A DNA stretch of 64,000 nt, taken from Pleurostoma richardsiae (lineage: Eukaryota; Ascomycota; Sordariomycetes; Calosphaeriales; Pleurostomataceae). The stretch is taken from positions 647,115 to 711,114 of the forward strand of contig JANBVO010000017.1 of assembly GCA_030052745.1 (NCBI GenBank), written 5' to 3'. Below the pieces are notes generated by a model. It ran no database searches, was not told where the DNA came from, and saw only the letters and a list, made by a program, of their open reading frames with translations. Of this stretch, positions 1 through 10,006 are shown piece after piece. The position numbers were made by a program, and so were the translations under genes. Position 1 is the stretch's first letter. Every line of letters starts with the position of its first letter.

Positions 1-1388
1 TCGTCTGGCCAGGCGGTTCCGTGGGGCTCGGAAGCCGGCAACGGCTCCTGGGCATCCGCCGCGCAGGTTGGCAACGGCGTGGTGAATGCTAGCAAGGTTC
101 TGCAGTACGACACAGAGTTAAGCTTTGCCAAGTTTCAGCTCAACGACACGCATCACTACGAGAGATACCATGGGGTCGACGTCACGAACAATGGAGTGGA
201 ATCTGTCGAGTATTCTTTCGAGTTGCAACCCTCTGGTGGCTTCGAGGCTTACTGGCCGAATCCTGGCGACGCGTATCTGGCACCAAGAATGAAGACATAC
301 GACGAGATGGCAAATATTCCCCTCGGGATCATACCAAGTGTTAAGATGCCTAGTGGAAAGTTCGTGGTGAAGCCAGGGGAGACTAAGAGTGCCGAGTAAG
401 TAGCTCCTCGCCGATCCATATCGAGAAGGAAGGACAGCCCTGGTTTACTGCTGCAGGTTCATATTCAATATCCCCGACGGCCTCAACGGCGGGAGGCTTC
501 CGGTGTTCTCTGGCCAAGTTCTCATCAAGGGTAGCAATGGCGAACAGCTCACGGTGCCATACTTCGGTAGGCCATGGTATCCTCAAACATGGCGGACGTC
601 CCGCACGATCTCTGACCAGAGCTACATGTACAGGCGTGGGGAGTAACATGAAACACGAGCTAAGGTCCCTGTGGTACGAATCGTACAACTACCCTCGGTC
701 GTACTCCACCAACAGCCGCATATCGCTGGCACAGAAGTCATGGTCTGTACAGAGGACTTCTCTTCAAGACCAACGCGATTGGGTGACTGACGGCTTACCA
801 GGTTCACCTTCAACCTGTCCTTGGCAGAGCAGGACTTCCCCAAAGTCATCGTCGCCATAACCTACGGGTCAAAGGAGCTCCGCTGGGATGTCCGTGCCTC
901 CTTTCACTTTCGCCACCATCCCCACCTCTCTTTGTCGCTGTAGGAAGATCGCCTTTGGATGGTCCTGAGTGCTAACAGGACGTTTAGATCTTTGAAGAAA
1001 GCTGGCGGGAGCGTGCCTGGACATATCCACCAGTTGTCGGCGAGAACGATTACTTAGGTTCTGCAACATCCTACGCCCTCGCTGGAGACGTGACGACCTT
1101 CGACCCTGTAGAAGACGACGAGAACAACCTAGTTGCATTCCCAGTGACAGACCTTGTCCGCGATGTTGCTTACGAGTTTTGGTGGCTTGGAAAGTTTGCC
1201 AATGGCAGCACCATTCCGCCCGGCAAGTACAAGTAAGGCTGATATTTTGGCATCTTAACCCCTTCCATCTCGTCTTCGATTAATAGTTCTGCAGAATGCG
1301 CATTGCCACGCTCCTTCCCTTTGGTAGTCAGGTCCCTTCCGACAACTGGGAAGTCTGGGAGACGCCGACGATTGAAGTCATAGCATAA
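1..1388 (+). CDS. Subtilisin-like serine protease, C-terminal part (5' end outside window)
   Basis: This is the 3' portion of a large secreted fungal subtilase. The frame is open from base 1 and begins with the segment that normally follows the catalytic Ser region (QVGNGVVNASKVL). It continues into the Fn3-like all-beta domain typical of C5a-peptidase/minor extracellular protease relatives (HYERYHGVDVTNNG, then FNIPDGLNGGRLPVFSG). An intron with donor GTAAGT starts near 396 and ends at GCTGCAG near 455. Further introns are needed around 565-635, 745-811, 890-990 and 1235-1300 to join YESYNYPRSYST, FTFNLSLAEQDFPKV, TYPPVVGENDYLGSAT and the end MRIATLLPFGSQ. The exact borders of the middle introns are uncertain. 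The stop is TAA at 1386-1388. The catalytic Asp/His/Ser part is not in the window. It is unlikely to belong to the metabolic module that follows. Confidence 0.8.
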
Positions 1389-2175
1389 CAGTGCTGGGAG
1401 GCAGCCAGGCGTGACGCCGTATCTTCGCTGCGGTGAGAGATGAATAATTAATTACAGGCAGACCGCTCGTTGTTGGTGTTCATTTAATCTCGTTTGCAGG
1501 TGAGTTGTAAATTGCTAGGGTCAAGATCCGACTCCTCAAGGCCATGCGCTTTCAAGGGCGATACGGAACTTGAAGTATCCGTCTGCGATCAGCTTGAACG
1601 TGGTCCTTAACCATGAGACCGGATGTCGGCAATCCTAGTGTCCATGGAGCACCAGGCAAGTTTCTTTATTCGGTGCCGAATATGGTTCCTCCGCCGAGTC
1701 GCAGGATCTTAGATCGCTTGCACCCTCTAGCTGCAATGACAGGGTTTCGAGAAGGACATGGATCTAAGAAGTTCCATGCTGCTCTAGCTCCGTGCGGTAA
1801 ACATCACGGAGGGACGGACAGCTACTGTGGTATCCATTTGATCAATCTTATCCAATCATACTCTTCCTTGGCCGTGATCGGAGCCAGGCCAACCCATGAC
1901 CCATGCAGAGACGTCCATTATGGGCTGCGAATCTAATCTGATGATCAGATAGTTCACCGCGCTATGCTGTAACGAGTCTTAGCCTTTCTGGCTGACCTAG
2001 CCCCTCCTTACCGACGCGCACGTCAGACAATCCCCTCATCCAACTGGAATCAGGAGGATAATCTATGACCGCCCGTGGTCGTGCTCGTGCCAAATACGTT
2101 ATAGGTTGATGTACATCCAGAGTCAGCTCCGGATCTCTGATCAAGACTTAGTTGATCCGTGAGCTGTTCTAGAAA
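1389..2175. other. Intergenic region upstream of the O-methyltransferase
   Basis: No convincing gene is seen; the 107-codon frame at 1613-1936 lacks coding character. An inverted repeat ATTCGG-TG-CCGAAT lies at 1668-1681. It resembles the TCGG/CCGA palindromes of the neighbouring regulon but has a 2-bp instead of a 5-bp spacer, so it is not counted as the same site. The O-methyltransferase promoter should lie in the last few hundred bases. Confidence 0.5.
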
Positions 2176-2940
2176 ATGTCTTCCCTGCCTGATGTGGTCC
2201 CCGACTATGACCCTCTGAAGGATGTGCCTGAGCATATCCGCTCGCTGCTGGCGCGTCTCCACGCCGAATCCTCCGAGCAGGAGTCCGCTATTACCAAGGA
2301 AGAGTTTACCGGCCGCTCATTCGACGAGGTCATGCAGGACAAGTTCATCGCCCTCGATGAAGACAAGTCCCAGTACTTGTATGCACTGTGCCGTGCCATC
2401 AACGCGAAAACTGTCGTGGAGGCTGGCACATCCTACGGAGTCAGCACCATCTACCTTGCGTTAGCTGTCTCGGCAAACGTGGCCGCCACGAGTAGTACGG
2501 GCCGAGTCATCGCGACCGAGCACGAGCCAGCCAAAGCGGACAAGGCGCGCCAGCACTGGCAGCAATGCGGCGACGTGGTTCGCAACGTTATCGATCTCCG
2601 AGTGGGCGACTTGCGGGAGACGCTCAAGCAGGACCTAGGGGTTGTGGACCTACTACTGCTCGATAGTAAGTATTCTGCAAGACGGGTCAACTGTAGGTGT
2701 GCGAGTTGCTAATATGATCTGGATAATAAAGTCTGGACGCCAATGGCGTTGCCGACACTGAAGCTTGTCCAGCCGAGGATGCGCAAGGGGGCCGTGGTCA
2801 TTACTGATAACACTGTTTCATCTGCAAAGTCTTACAAGGAGTTCCTGACCCATATCAGGGATCCCAACAGCGGCTTCATTAATCTGACGTTGCCGTACAA
2901 GGGAGGCCTAGAGATGAGCGTCTACCTGCCGAGAGAATAG
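2176..2940 (+). CDS. SAM-dependent O-methyltransferase (Methyltransf_3 / caffeoyl-CoA type)
   Basis: A class I methyltransferase of about 232 residues, encoded by two exons (2176-2665 and 2732-2940). The 66-bp intron starts GTAAGT and ends TAAAG, with a TGCTAAT branch point; splicing gives the join LLLLD-I-W. The SAM-binding motif VVEAGTSYGVST lies near residue 78. It is followed by the acidic strand end VIATEHEP and the motif LLLLDIW. The C-terminus (VVITDNTV, then PYKGGLEMSVYLPRE) is that of small cation-dependent O-methyltransferases that act on catechol or other phenolic hydroxyls. Length fits the family (220-260). It is transcribed toward the convergent regulator gene. Unlike its neighbours it has no TCGG-N5-CCGA site upstream, so membership in that regulon is not supported. 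Substrate unknown. Confidence 0.88.
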
Positions 2941-3223
2941 GACATGTGCCCTGCGCCGGGAGAAGTAGTGTGCTGATTATTGCGGACGGTCTTGAACTAT
3001 GATCTAATAAGCTGCAAGGATCGACTAGCACAGCGATGTTCGTGTTAGAGACTCCCGGGGTACTTCATTCTCGCATCTGACATGCTACTCGTCTGGCGCC
3101 ACGGTTGCCTAAATATAATCAGACCAAAGACCGGGACCAAATTTGATGATGTCGTGACTTAATTCACAATCCTCGATGGAAAGCTAGAAGCGCCACGTTA
3201 ACTTGTCATAGGATCAAATTATG

Positions 3224-5505
3224 CTATACACCGCTACAAAGCTCGTTATATCTAGTAACGACCTCCTGGAGCATGGTTCTAATCTTTTCTACAGTGGGAT
3301 ATTTGATACTCAGCGTACCAAACAGCTCAAGCACTAGATTCAAGTCACCCACTGCCCCGGTTTCCTTCAGCACACTGACAAGGTTGTCCGGCTGTGCCGT
3401 GACGGCGTATATCAGCGACAGTGCCGCTGTGAATACCGACAGCAAGTTGAGCCAGTTGTATGCGAATCGCTTCTGACGATGCATATTGATGGCCTGGCGA
3501 ATGGACATGGCAGCGGCGTCGGCAAGAATCTTGACTCGAGACTGGTCGAGCGTGGGAAAAAGAGGTGACGGGCGGTAGAGCATCGCTAGGTGCGTGTAAA
3601 AGTTGAAGTCATACCAGCTGGTGCTGGAATGAGGTACGCTCGGGTGTATATCAGGAAGTGGAAACGGCACGCTACGGCGCCATTCAATGAGCTCATTGTG
3701 CAGGCACCGGGTGACCTCGTCTCGGTCTCCAACCTGTGGGGTCTTTGAGTAGACTTGCTTCGCGATCTTACTGGCCAATCTTCGCAGGGACAGGATGTGA
3801 AGCGGAATGGCCATAGTTGAAGGCTGGAGGGAGTTTCGAGGTGGTCGTAATATTCCATCTGGCGTTATGTCAACGTCCATGAAAGGCTGCCGTCGTCGCG
3901 TTAGCCATCACAACATCAAGAACCCGAGTTGGTGTGTCAGGTTGTCGGGTAGATCGAACATCTTACCGTTACGTCTATGTCGTCGTCGTGGAGGGCAAAG
4001 GGCCGACCGAGTGCCATGGACACGACTCTAATAAGGTCCCAATAGTGTGAGGCTCTCGTCCTTGGCAGGAGACACACAAACGCTTTGCTTACCGATCCAT
4101 CATGTATATAGAGAAGAACACTCGCTTCCTTCTCTCAGCCAAGTCAGGCGGCATCGAATCGTAGGTACACGCTGCGTGTAGCCCCATGCCAACAGCCATA
4201 CGCGCGGCTAATCCAACCAGAAACCAAGTGTCTGGAGTACAAAAGCATTAGGTCTTCTTTCAGCACGAAGGGTTTAAAAAGAAAAGGAACATACTGGGCC
4301 CCAGCTGGTTGAAGAAAGAATACGATACTTGAAGTGTAATGACTTCTAGCGCCGCCTGGATGTGTATCAGCTTTCATACATGCAAGACCACGCTGGCCAG
4401 GGTGGCACGGCCTACCATGTCCCCGTACCCCAGCGCCAACTCAAAATACTGCATTGCCTTGTTGTAATAGAGCATCGGCTCGGACTCTTCCATCAGGGAG
4501 ACAGAACAATGGGCCGTCGCTCCTATCGCGAGGACAATCCATATCCTGAATAGCCAGAGCGGGGACCGCGCTAGCTGGTCCTGAGGGTTCTGGTGGATTT
4601 GCCGCAGTGCTGCCGTGAACTCGAGCTGGTTGATGATGGGATACAGGGTATGGGAGTGTGCGAAGTAGAACTCGACCAGATGCTGGAGATGGGCCTCCTC
4701 CGGGAGCTCCAAGCTTGCAAGGACGTCTGGAGGTTCGAATATGTCAGACAACGAGAAGTCTCCAAACAACGTCGGATATGCAGTGAGCGAGTTCTTGAAG
4801 TTGTTCATGATGGAGTTCAGGGCATCCGGTATCAGTGGCTGATCCTGTCGGACCTCCTCCTCTTCATGCCGACCCCGGAACACAAACTCTGCCCTGTCCG
4901 GGGATAGGCGCTGCAGGACCATCTGCGTGAGCCTCGCGAACGACACCCCTGACGTAGAGCCGAGGTACCTCTCTGCTGCCGCCTCCAGCGAAAGTAGTTT
5001 TAGGCCCTCGACGAGGGAGCCGGGGGTTGCCCGGTGAGGGCTCGCTCCAACCCCGGGCACGACGTCAGAGAGTCTAACATCGACGTCGATGAAGGGATCC
5101 GTGTCTATATCCACCCAAGGAGCGGCTTCTAGATCTAGCGGGAGTGGTCCTGCATACTCGGCGTTGTTGCTCGTGCCGTTTGGCGACTCCGCCTGATCGT
5201 TAGTTGCTGCCCGGGACGCCCCTGAGGCCGAAGCAAGCTCGTGCTCAAGGGCCCGAACCTTTGCCTCCAACCCTCGCACGAATCTAGGCGATGCAATCAG
5301 TCGTGAAGGCAGCGAGCTGGCGGGGCGGGACTCACGCGACAGAATACGAGCCCACCTGGCGGTCATCGTCGAGAAAACTGCAGGAAACGTGGGCAAGGCG
5401 GCAATTTTCACACTGAGGCAAGGTGCGGTCGCATCTCTTCTTTCTCCGATGGCACCGCTGGCAGGAGAACCTTGCCTGGCCTGTGGATAGAGGCGATGAT
5501 GGCAT
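3224..5505 (-). CDS. Zn2Cys6 transcription factor with fungal_trans domain (candidate regulator of the amidase-SDR-P450 regulon)
   Basis: A Gal4-type regulator on the minus strand. The zinc cluster is near the start, with Cys at about 15, 18, 25, 32, 35 and 42 (CX2CX6CX6CX2CX6C). After an intron (donor CCAG/GTGGGC, acceptor CCTAG near 5290) comes a dimerisation coiled coil, FVRGLEAKVRALEHEL. The fungal-specific domain follows: EFYFAHSHTLYPIINQLEF, then an exon encoding WFLVGLAARMAVGMGLH and RKRVFFSIYMMDR, then VSMALGRPFALHDDDIDV, then PFMDVDITPDG to the stop at 3224. At least five introns are needed; the one starting near 4380 has an uncertain acceptor. I chose the ATG at 5505, immediately before the zinc cluster, because the upstream in-frame stretch to 5718 does not look coding. 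Two TCGG-N5-CCGA palindromes lie 450-515 bp upstream. Since other copies lie upstream of the next three genes, autoregulation is plausible. Confidence 0.88.
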
Positions 5506-5958
5506 CTCGTGAACAAACAGACCGGTGGTAACTGACAAGATTTCTAGGCCGCAGCCGACGACGACTTCATCCCCCTCCGGCCTCCGCTGGCCGTGGGCAT
5601 GTCGAGACCGGCGGAGCCCGCTTATCTGCTGGCCGCTTTCTCGGGAACTACGGGGTTGTCCTATCTCCAGCCAATCACGCCTCGCTTGTTCTACCAACAA
5701 GTGAGCCTTCGGCATCACGGAACGCCCAGCAGTGTCTCTAGCAAGTCAACGCCTCAGACGAGATAGGTTTAGAAATCATTGTGAGTCGAAAAATAACGGG
5801 GAAAAGTTCGGCGCATGAGCCAGCTGGGCTCCGGAGGCCACACGCGTCTTCGACTTTCGGACTCTCCAAGCGTTTTCGCCTCCTCGGAGAGACGAAGACG
5901 CGAAGTTGACGCTATCCACTCTGCTCTTTAAGTCGGCTGCGGATCGACCTGCGCTACT

Positions 5959-5971
5959 TCGGTCGAACCGA
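5959..5971. promoter_or_regulatory. TCGG-N5-CCGA palindrome, regulator promoter (site 1)
   Basis: TCGGTCGAACCGA. The inverted CGG triplets with a fixed 5-bp spacer are the form bound by Zn2Cys6 dimers. It lies about 454 bp upstream of the regulator ATG. Confidence 0.6.
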
Positions 5972-6005
5972 CTCAGTGCTGGAAGGCTTGGAGCTTCGGC
6001 GCAAG

Positions 6006-6018
6006 TCGGCTAGTCCGA
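6006..6018. promoter_or_regulatory. TCGG-N5-CCGA palindrome, regulator promoter (site 2)
   Basis: TCGGCTAGTCCGA, 34 bp beyond site 1 and with the same spacing. It is about 501 bp upstream of the regulator ATG and 153 bp beyond the amidase stop. Confidence 0.6.
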
Positions 6019-6171
6019 CGCGTAACGATATGCATCAACGCCACGCAGTGCCATTTGCCATTCAACCACACACGGAACTACAGAACTATCCATTGGTCAG
6101 GTCGTAGCACGTGATAGTTGCGACACAGGGCGCAAACAGATCTCTTAGACGTGCACGAGTGTATCTTATAT

Positions 6172-7935
6172 TCAACTATTCAGCTTCCGGCCGTGCTCAA
6201 ACACAGCCGCTGCCCTGAGCACTGTCTCATCGGCCCACCGCTTTCCAACTATTTGCATCCCCACGGGAAGACGGACATCCGGATGCTGCGGAACAGTGGA
6301 ATATCCACAGGGAGCACTCAGCGCCGGATGGCCCGTGACGTTGAAGGGACACGTGTTGCTCGTCAGACCGACGGCGGCCCGAAGCTTTTCCATTATCGTT
6401 GTTCCATTGCCATCGTCTTCCTTCAGCCGTGGATGGGGCATCGCGACCGTCGGTGCACATGGAGTGACTAACACGTCGACCTCCTGCAGTGCACGATCGT
6501 AGGCTGCCCGTAGTTCAAATACCTTCCGATGCGCTTTGGCCTCCACCGACGATCCGAAGCGCGCTTGGGCGAACTGTCCGCTGAATATAATGTTGACCAG
6601 AGCCGGGTTGGTAGAGGTCAGCAGTTCATACATCTCCTGATCCGGCGGCCACCGAGACCGGACATGCGGAGGTAGGAACGAGAGGTAGCCGCTCGTTTTC
6701 CCCTGACAGAGCCAGTCGGACATCGACGGTCTTGTGGACGCAGTCCAGATGACTGGACCCTCGCTGTGCATGGGCACGGAGATATCGACAACCTCTGCAC
6801 CTGCAGCCTCAAAATGCCGCTTTGCATTCTGGCGGACAATGTGGCACACTTCTGGCGAAAGCCCTGGCGTGGAAAAGGACTCTGTCAACAGGCCGATCTT
6901 CAGTGCTTGGCCTTCCCCTGGGATTTTTTGTTCAAGTGTGTTCCTGAATTTCACCAGCAGCCGAGGGTAGTCCTTGACCTGATCTGGTAAAGGTGACTCG
7001 GGGCTCATTCGGGAATCTAGACCATCGTATCCGGCCATGACCTTCAGCAGCACGGCAATGTCCTCGAGCGTAGATGCTATCGGACCCAAGTGATCTATCA
7101 TTGGAGACATGGAAACAGCACCCGTGTATGGCACTAAGCCGAATGTCGGCTTCAGACCGTAGATGCCGTTGTACGAGGCCGGGATCCTGATCGAACCGGC
7201 CTGGTCTCCCCCGATGGCGAGCTCTGCAGTTTCCCCCAGCCACCGCTCAAGCGAGGGCTGTATAACATGCGACGCAACGAGAACACAAGACCCACTGCTG
7301 CTCCCTCCGGCCGTGTACCCGTCAAGGAGGGGATTCTGGACGGGACCAGTCGCCGAAGAAAATGACAATGGCGAGGCGCAGTAGTTCTCACATGTCGATG
7401 TCCCTTTCAGAAGCGCACCAGCAGAGAGCACTCGAGCAACAACGGTAGCGTCAATGGGTGAAGTCGGAAGAATTCTGTCTCGTGATAGAAGCTGCGGAAA
7501 CGTCCCGACTGTCGTTGGAAGCCCGCCAACGGAGATGTTATCTTTGATGGCAATCGTGCGGCCCTTCAGCGAGTCACCCCCGAGGTTTGCAGCTTCGAGC
7601 TCACAACGATGGCTCCATCCATTCAGAGGGTTGTCTTTCTGTTCTGGCCGCCAGTACGCGCGGGATGCAACGGTGGGCTGCGGCTGTAGCAGCGGGTGGA
7701 TGTAGTCGTCGCTGTCTTCTACGTGCTTCAAGACGGACTCGAGGGATTGCAGAAGCAGCAAGAAATCCTCGGCATCCTGAATATCCGAGATTTTGATGTT
7801 CAATTCTGCTGCCAGACGATGCACGTCATCTATGCGGAGAGTAGATCTGCCCGCATCCTTAGCATTCGAACCACAAGTTGAGAGGTGCAGTTGAAACACT
7901 TACTGCGAACCGCCCGCGAGCGACACGATAGACAT
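6172..7935 (-). CDS. Amidase, amidase-signature family
   Basis: Amidase-signature hydrolase of about 568 residues that cleaves a carboxamide to acid plus ammonia or amine. The Ser-cisSer-Lys triad is visible: Lys at about 112 in RTIAIKDN, the Ser of the GGSSSGS loop near 193-197, and the nucleophile Ser near 229 in GGDQAGSIRIPAS. The 3' part shows DVLVTPCAPTVAMPHP, common in fungal amidases. The start was chosen by splicing. A 32-nt first exon (7904-7935, MSIVSLAGGS) joins across a 57-bp intron (7847-7903; donor GTAAGT, branch ATGCTAAG, acceptor GGGCAG) to RIDDVHRLAAEL. This removes the unlikely N-terminus of the unspliced frame. A TCGG-N5-CCGA site lies 134 bp upstream of the ATG. The substrate could be an aryl-acetamide, given the CYP504-like P450 nearby; that is inference. 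Confidence 0.9.
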
Positions 7936-8419
7936 CTTGGATCAGCAGTGAAGTTTCCGATGAAGGAGAACAGCTGTGGCACAGGCGCAGTCGACGCGCA
8001 GGTACAATTTGTCTCCCAGGTACGACAGACCTCAAGTTCGTGCGTCCCGCTCTGCTTCTTTCGTAGCGTCGGATGGGCCGACCAGCCAATGCGTGCGTGC
8101 CGGGTCATTCCGGTACGCTGGCTACCTTGACGATGGAGTTGTGATACAATGCGGATGGGTTGTACTTAGTACGCCAAAAATTTTGGAGCGCAGAGAAAAG
8201 CGCGGGGGCTGCGGGGTTTACTATGGCCAGGCGTATGTGAGGGCATGTGAACTTTCAGACGACATTGTCGAAGACTCTGTCTGTTTTATGGATTATCCGA
8301 TCATTCTCGATTCTGTTACATTGACCGTTCCAGTTCAGACTGTGCTGGCTCGCCGAGAACGGCGTTGTCACATATGCCGCGCCGTTTATATCCTTGTCAA
8401 AGGCTTGCAAGCTTGTCGG
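7936..8419. promoter_or_regulatory. Amidase promoter region
   Basis: Spacer between the amidase start and the SDR stop. It carries the TCGG-N5-CCGA site at 8069-8081. Overlapping frames here (for example 7976-8440 on plus) have no coding character. Confidence 0.5.
8069..8081. promoter_or_regulatory. TCGG-N5-CCGA palindrome, amidase promoter
   Basis: TCGGATGGGCCGA. Same half-sites and 5-bp spacer as in the regulator, SDR and P450 promoters; 134 bp upstream of the amidase ATG. Confidence 0.6.
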
Positions 8420-9551
8420 CTATTGTTGCCCGTTTGCTAGAAGTATGCGGCCACCATCAACACAAACAGAGATTCCGTTCACGTACGCCTAGAAGAAGAT
8501 CAGCGTGAGATTCGACCTTACAGAACCACTGGAATGTCATGCGACAACTGGGGATCGTCTACGAAGAGCGACTTACGCCTGCGGGGCTGGCGAGATAAAT
8601 GACCACGCCGACCATGTCCTCTTCTTTTCCGGCCCTCTTGGCCGGCACTTTGTCAAAGAGGTTGCTGAATATATTACCTTCCTCTCCAACCGGGTTCATG
8701 TTACTGGGGACGACTTTTGGGGCGTTAGCAATGTTTTGATCTCGCCGCTCAGTGACGACCACTCACATCCGGGGTTGATGCCGACTACCCTGACGTAGAA
8801 GCGGCTGAGCTTGGAAGCGAGCAGCCGGACAAGATGATCCGTGGCAGCCTTACTCGTAGCGTAACTGGTCAGATCCACGTTCGTCACGTTATGCATGCTG
8901 GCGCAGGAACTCGTCACGACGATGACACCGCGCCCTTGGCTGTTGTCGCTGTCGAGCTGCGAAGCTGCCGCAAGAAGAGGCAGGAAGGCTACCGCCATGA
9001 AATAGTGAGCGGTCGTGTTGACGCTGAACGTGCTCGTCCAGTCCGAGTGCCGCGAAGACCACATTGACGCCTGCAGCTCTGGGATTGACGCTGTCAGCAC
9101 GTCGCACTGAACAGGCGGGTCGCGTCTTATGCCGGCATTAGAAACAAGAATGTCGACGTGTGTTTCATGCTCGGCGATATACGCTGCGAGCTTGCCGATT
9201 TCCTCCTTTGAGGAAACATCGCATGGGACCCTGCCCGCTTCATGTCAGCCTTGAAGCGCGGGGAGTATTGACTTGCTACCAACCCACGCGCACTTCCCCC
9301 TGAAGCTCGGCCAAGCTCGTTCAATTCTGCCACGCGCTCATCGATTGGGTCCGTAGGCAAGGCTACCACGTATAGTTTCGCTCCATTTGTAACCAGTCCC
9401 TGCAACGTGGCTCATGAGCTGTGATCCGACAACGTCGAATGATGGAGGGACCTACTTTCGAAATCATGAAACCTAGGCCGCTGCTTCCGCCTGTTACGAC
9501 AGCTACATAGCCCTTGACGCCGAACAGTTGCGAAACGTCGAGCGAAGACAT
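8420..9551 (-). CDS. Short-chain dehydrogenase/reductase (SDR), classical type
   Basis: NAD(P)-dependent oxidoreductase with a Rossmann fold. The N-terminal nucleotide motif TGGSSGLG is in exon 1 (start MSSLDVSQLFGVKGYVAVV). Later exons give GAKLYVVALPTDPIDERV, then VPCDVSSKEEIGKLAAYIAE and the structural motif SNAGI. The catalytic Ser is in VVTSSCASMHN, and Tyr/Lys in SYATSKAA (YxxxK). The C-terminal exons encode PSNMNPVGEEGNIFSNLF, KRAGKEEDMVGVVIYLASPAG and the last exon AYVNGISVCVDGGRILLANG ending at TAG 8420-8422. Five or so short introns are required; one ends GGGCAG before VPCDV. The ATG at 9551 was chosen because the frame upstream opens only with a GTG. It lies between the amidase and P450 on the same strand. 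A TCGG-N5-CCGA site is 172 bp upstream. Substrate unknown. Confidence 0.88.
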
Positions 9552-10006
9552 GGCTGGATACACGTGTCAGCGGAATGTGACATCCAGTCAGAAGTTCGTT
9601 TGAATTTCCCTAAGCTCGCACGCTCTGTAGTTCTGCTCAAGTTAGATGTGTGGAATGATTAGCGTGGCTTTGAGATAAGGACCGGGTTCAGTCTAGGCGA
9701 TCTTTCGCCAGAGGTGCTGCTGTCGGAGCGTCCGATTGAGGCTATAATACACGGTACATTGCCATCCTGAGCGCTAGCTCGACTCATCTTGTACACCCAG
9801 TCGGCATCTCACCGTTTCGTGGAACAGCCAGTCGACGAGAGGACCCGCATATTGAATACTCTAAAACATATCATTTCTTAGGCGTGTAGCAATCTTAGTT
9901 TGATGGAGAAGTCCTGAATAAGTGAGGCGTGGGACGGGTGAAGATTGAGGCTATCTTTGCTATGTGCACCCAAGTGCTCTGCTTTTTTGCACCCGAGTGG
10001 TCCAGT
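9552..10006. promoter_or_regulatory. SDR promoter region
   Basis: Intergenic region between the P450 stop and the SDR start, with no gene seen. It holds the palindrome at 9723-9735, whose 16-bp context (9720-9735) is repeated exactly upstream of the P450. Confidence 0.5.
9723..9735. promoter_or_regulatory. TCGG-N5-CCGA palindrome, SDR promoter
   Basis: TCGGAGCGTCCGA. The extended 16-mer CTGTCGGAGCGTCCGA (9720-9735) recurs at 11897-11912 in the P450 promoter. Confidence 0.65.

Larger units (their letters stand above)
5506..6171. promoter_or_regulatory. Regulator promoter region with stacked palindromes
   Basis: Intergenic region between the amidase stop (6172) and the regulator start (5505). 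It contains two perfect TCGG-N5-CCGA sites (5959-5971 and 6006-6018) and a one-mismatch copy TCGGACTCTCCAA (5857-5869). It also holds a longer inverted repeat: arms CGCGTCTTCG at 5843-5852 and CGAAGACGCG at 5893-5902, with inner arms CTCTCC/GGAGAG. Because the amidase ends here, the region can serve as promoter only for the regulator. No other gene is seen in it. Confidence 0.6.

Noticed and set aside
5506-5718. N-terminal extension of the first regulator to ATG 5718
   Set aside because: The added residues have no regulator-like features and the zinc cluster normally follows the start closely, as it does from ATG 5505.
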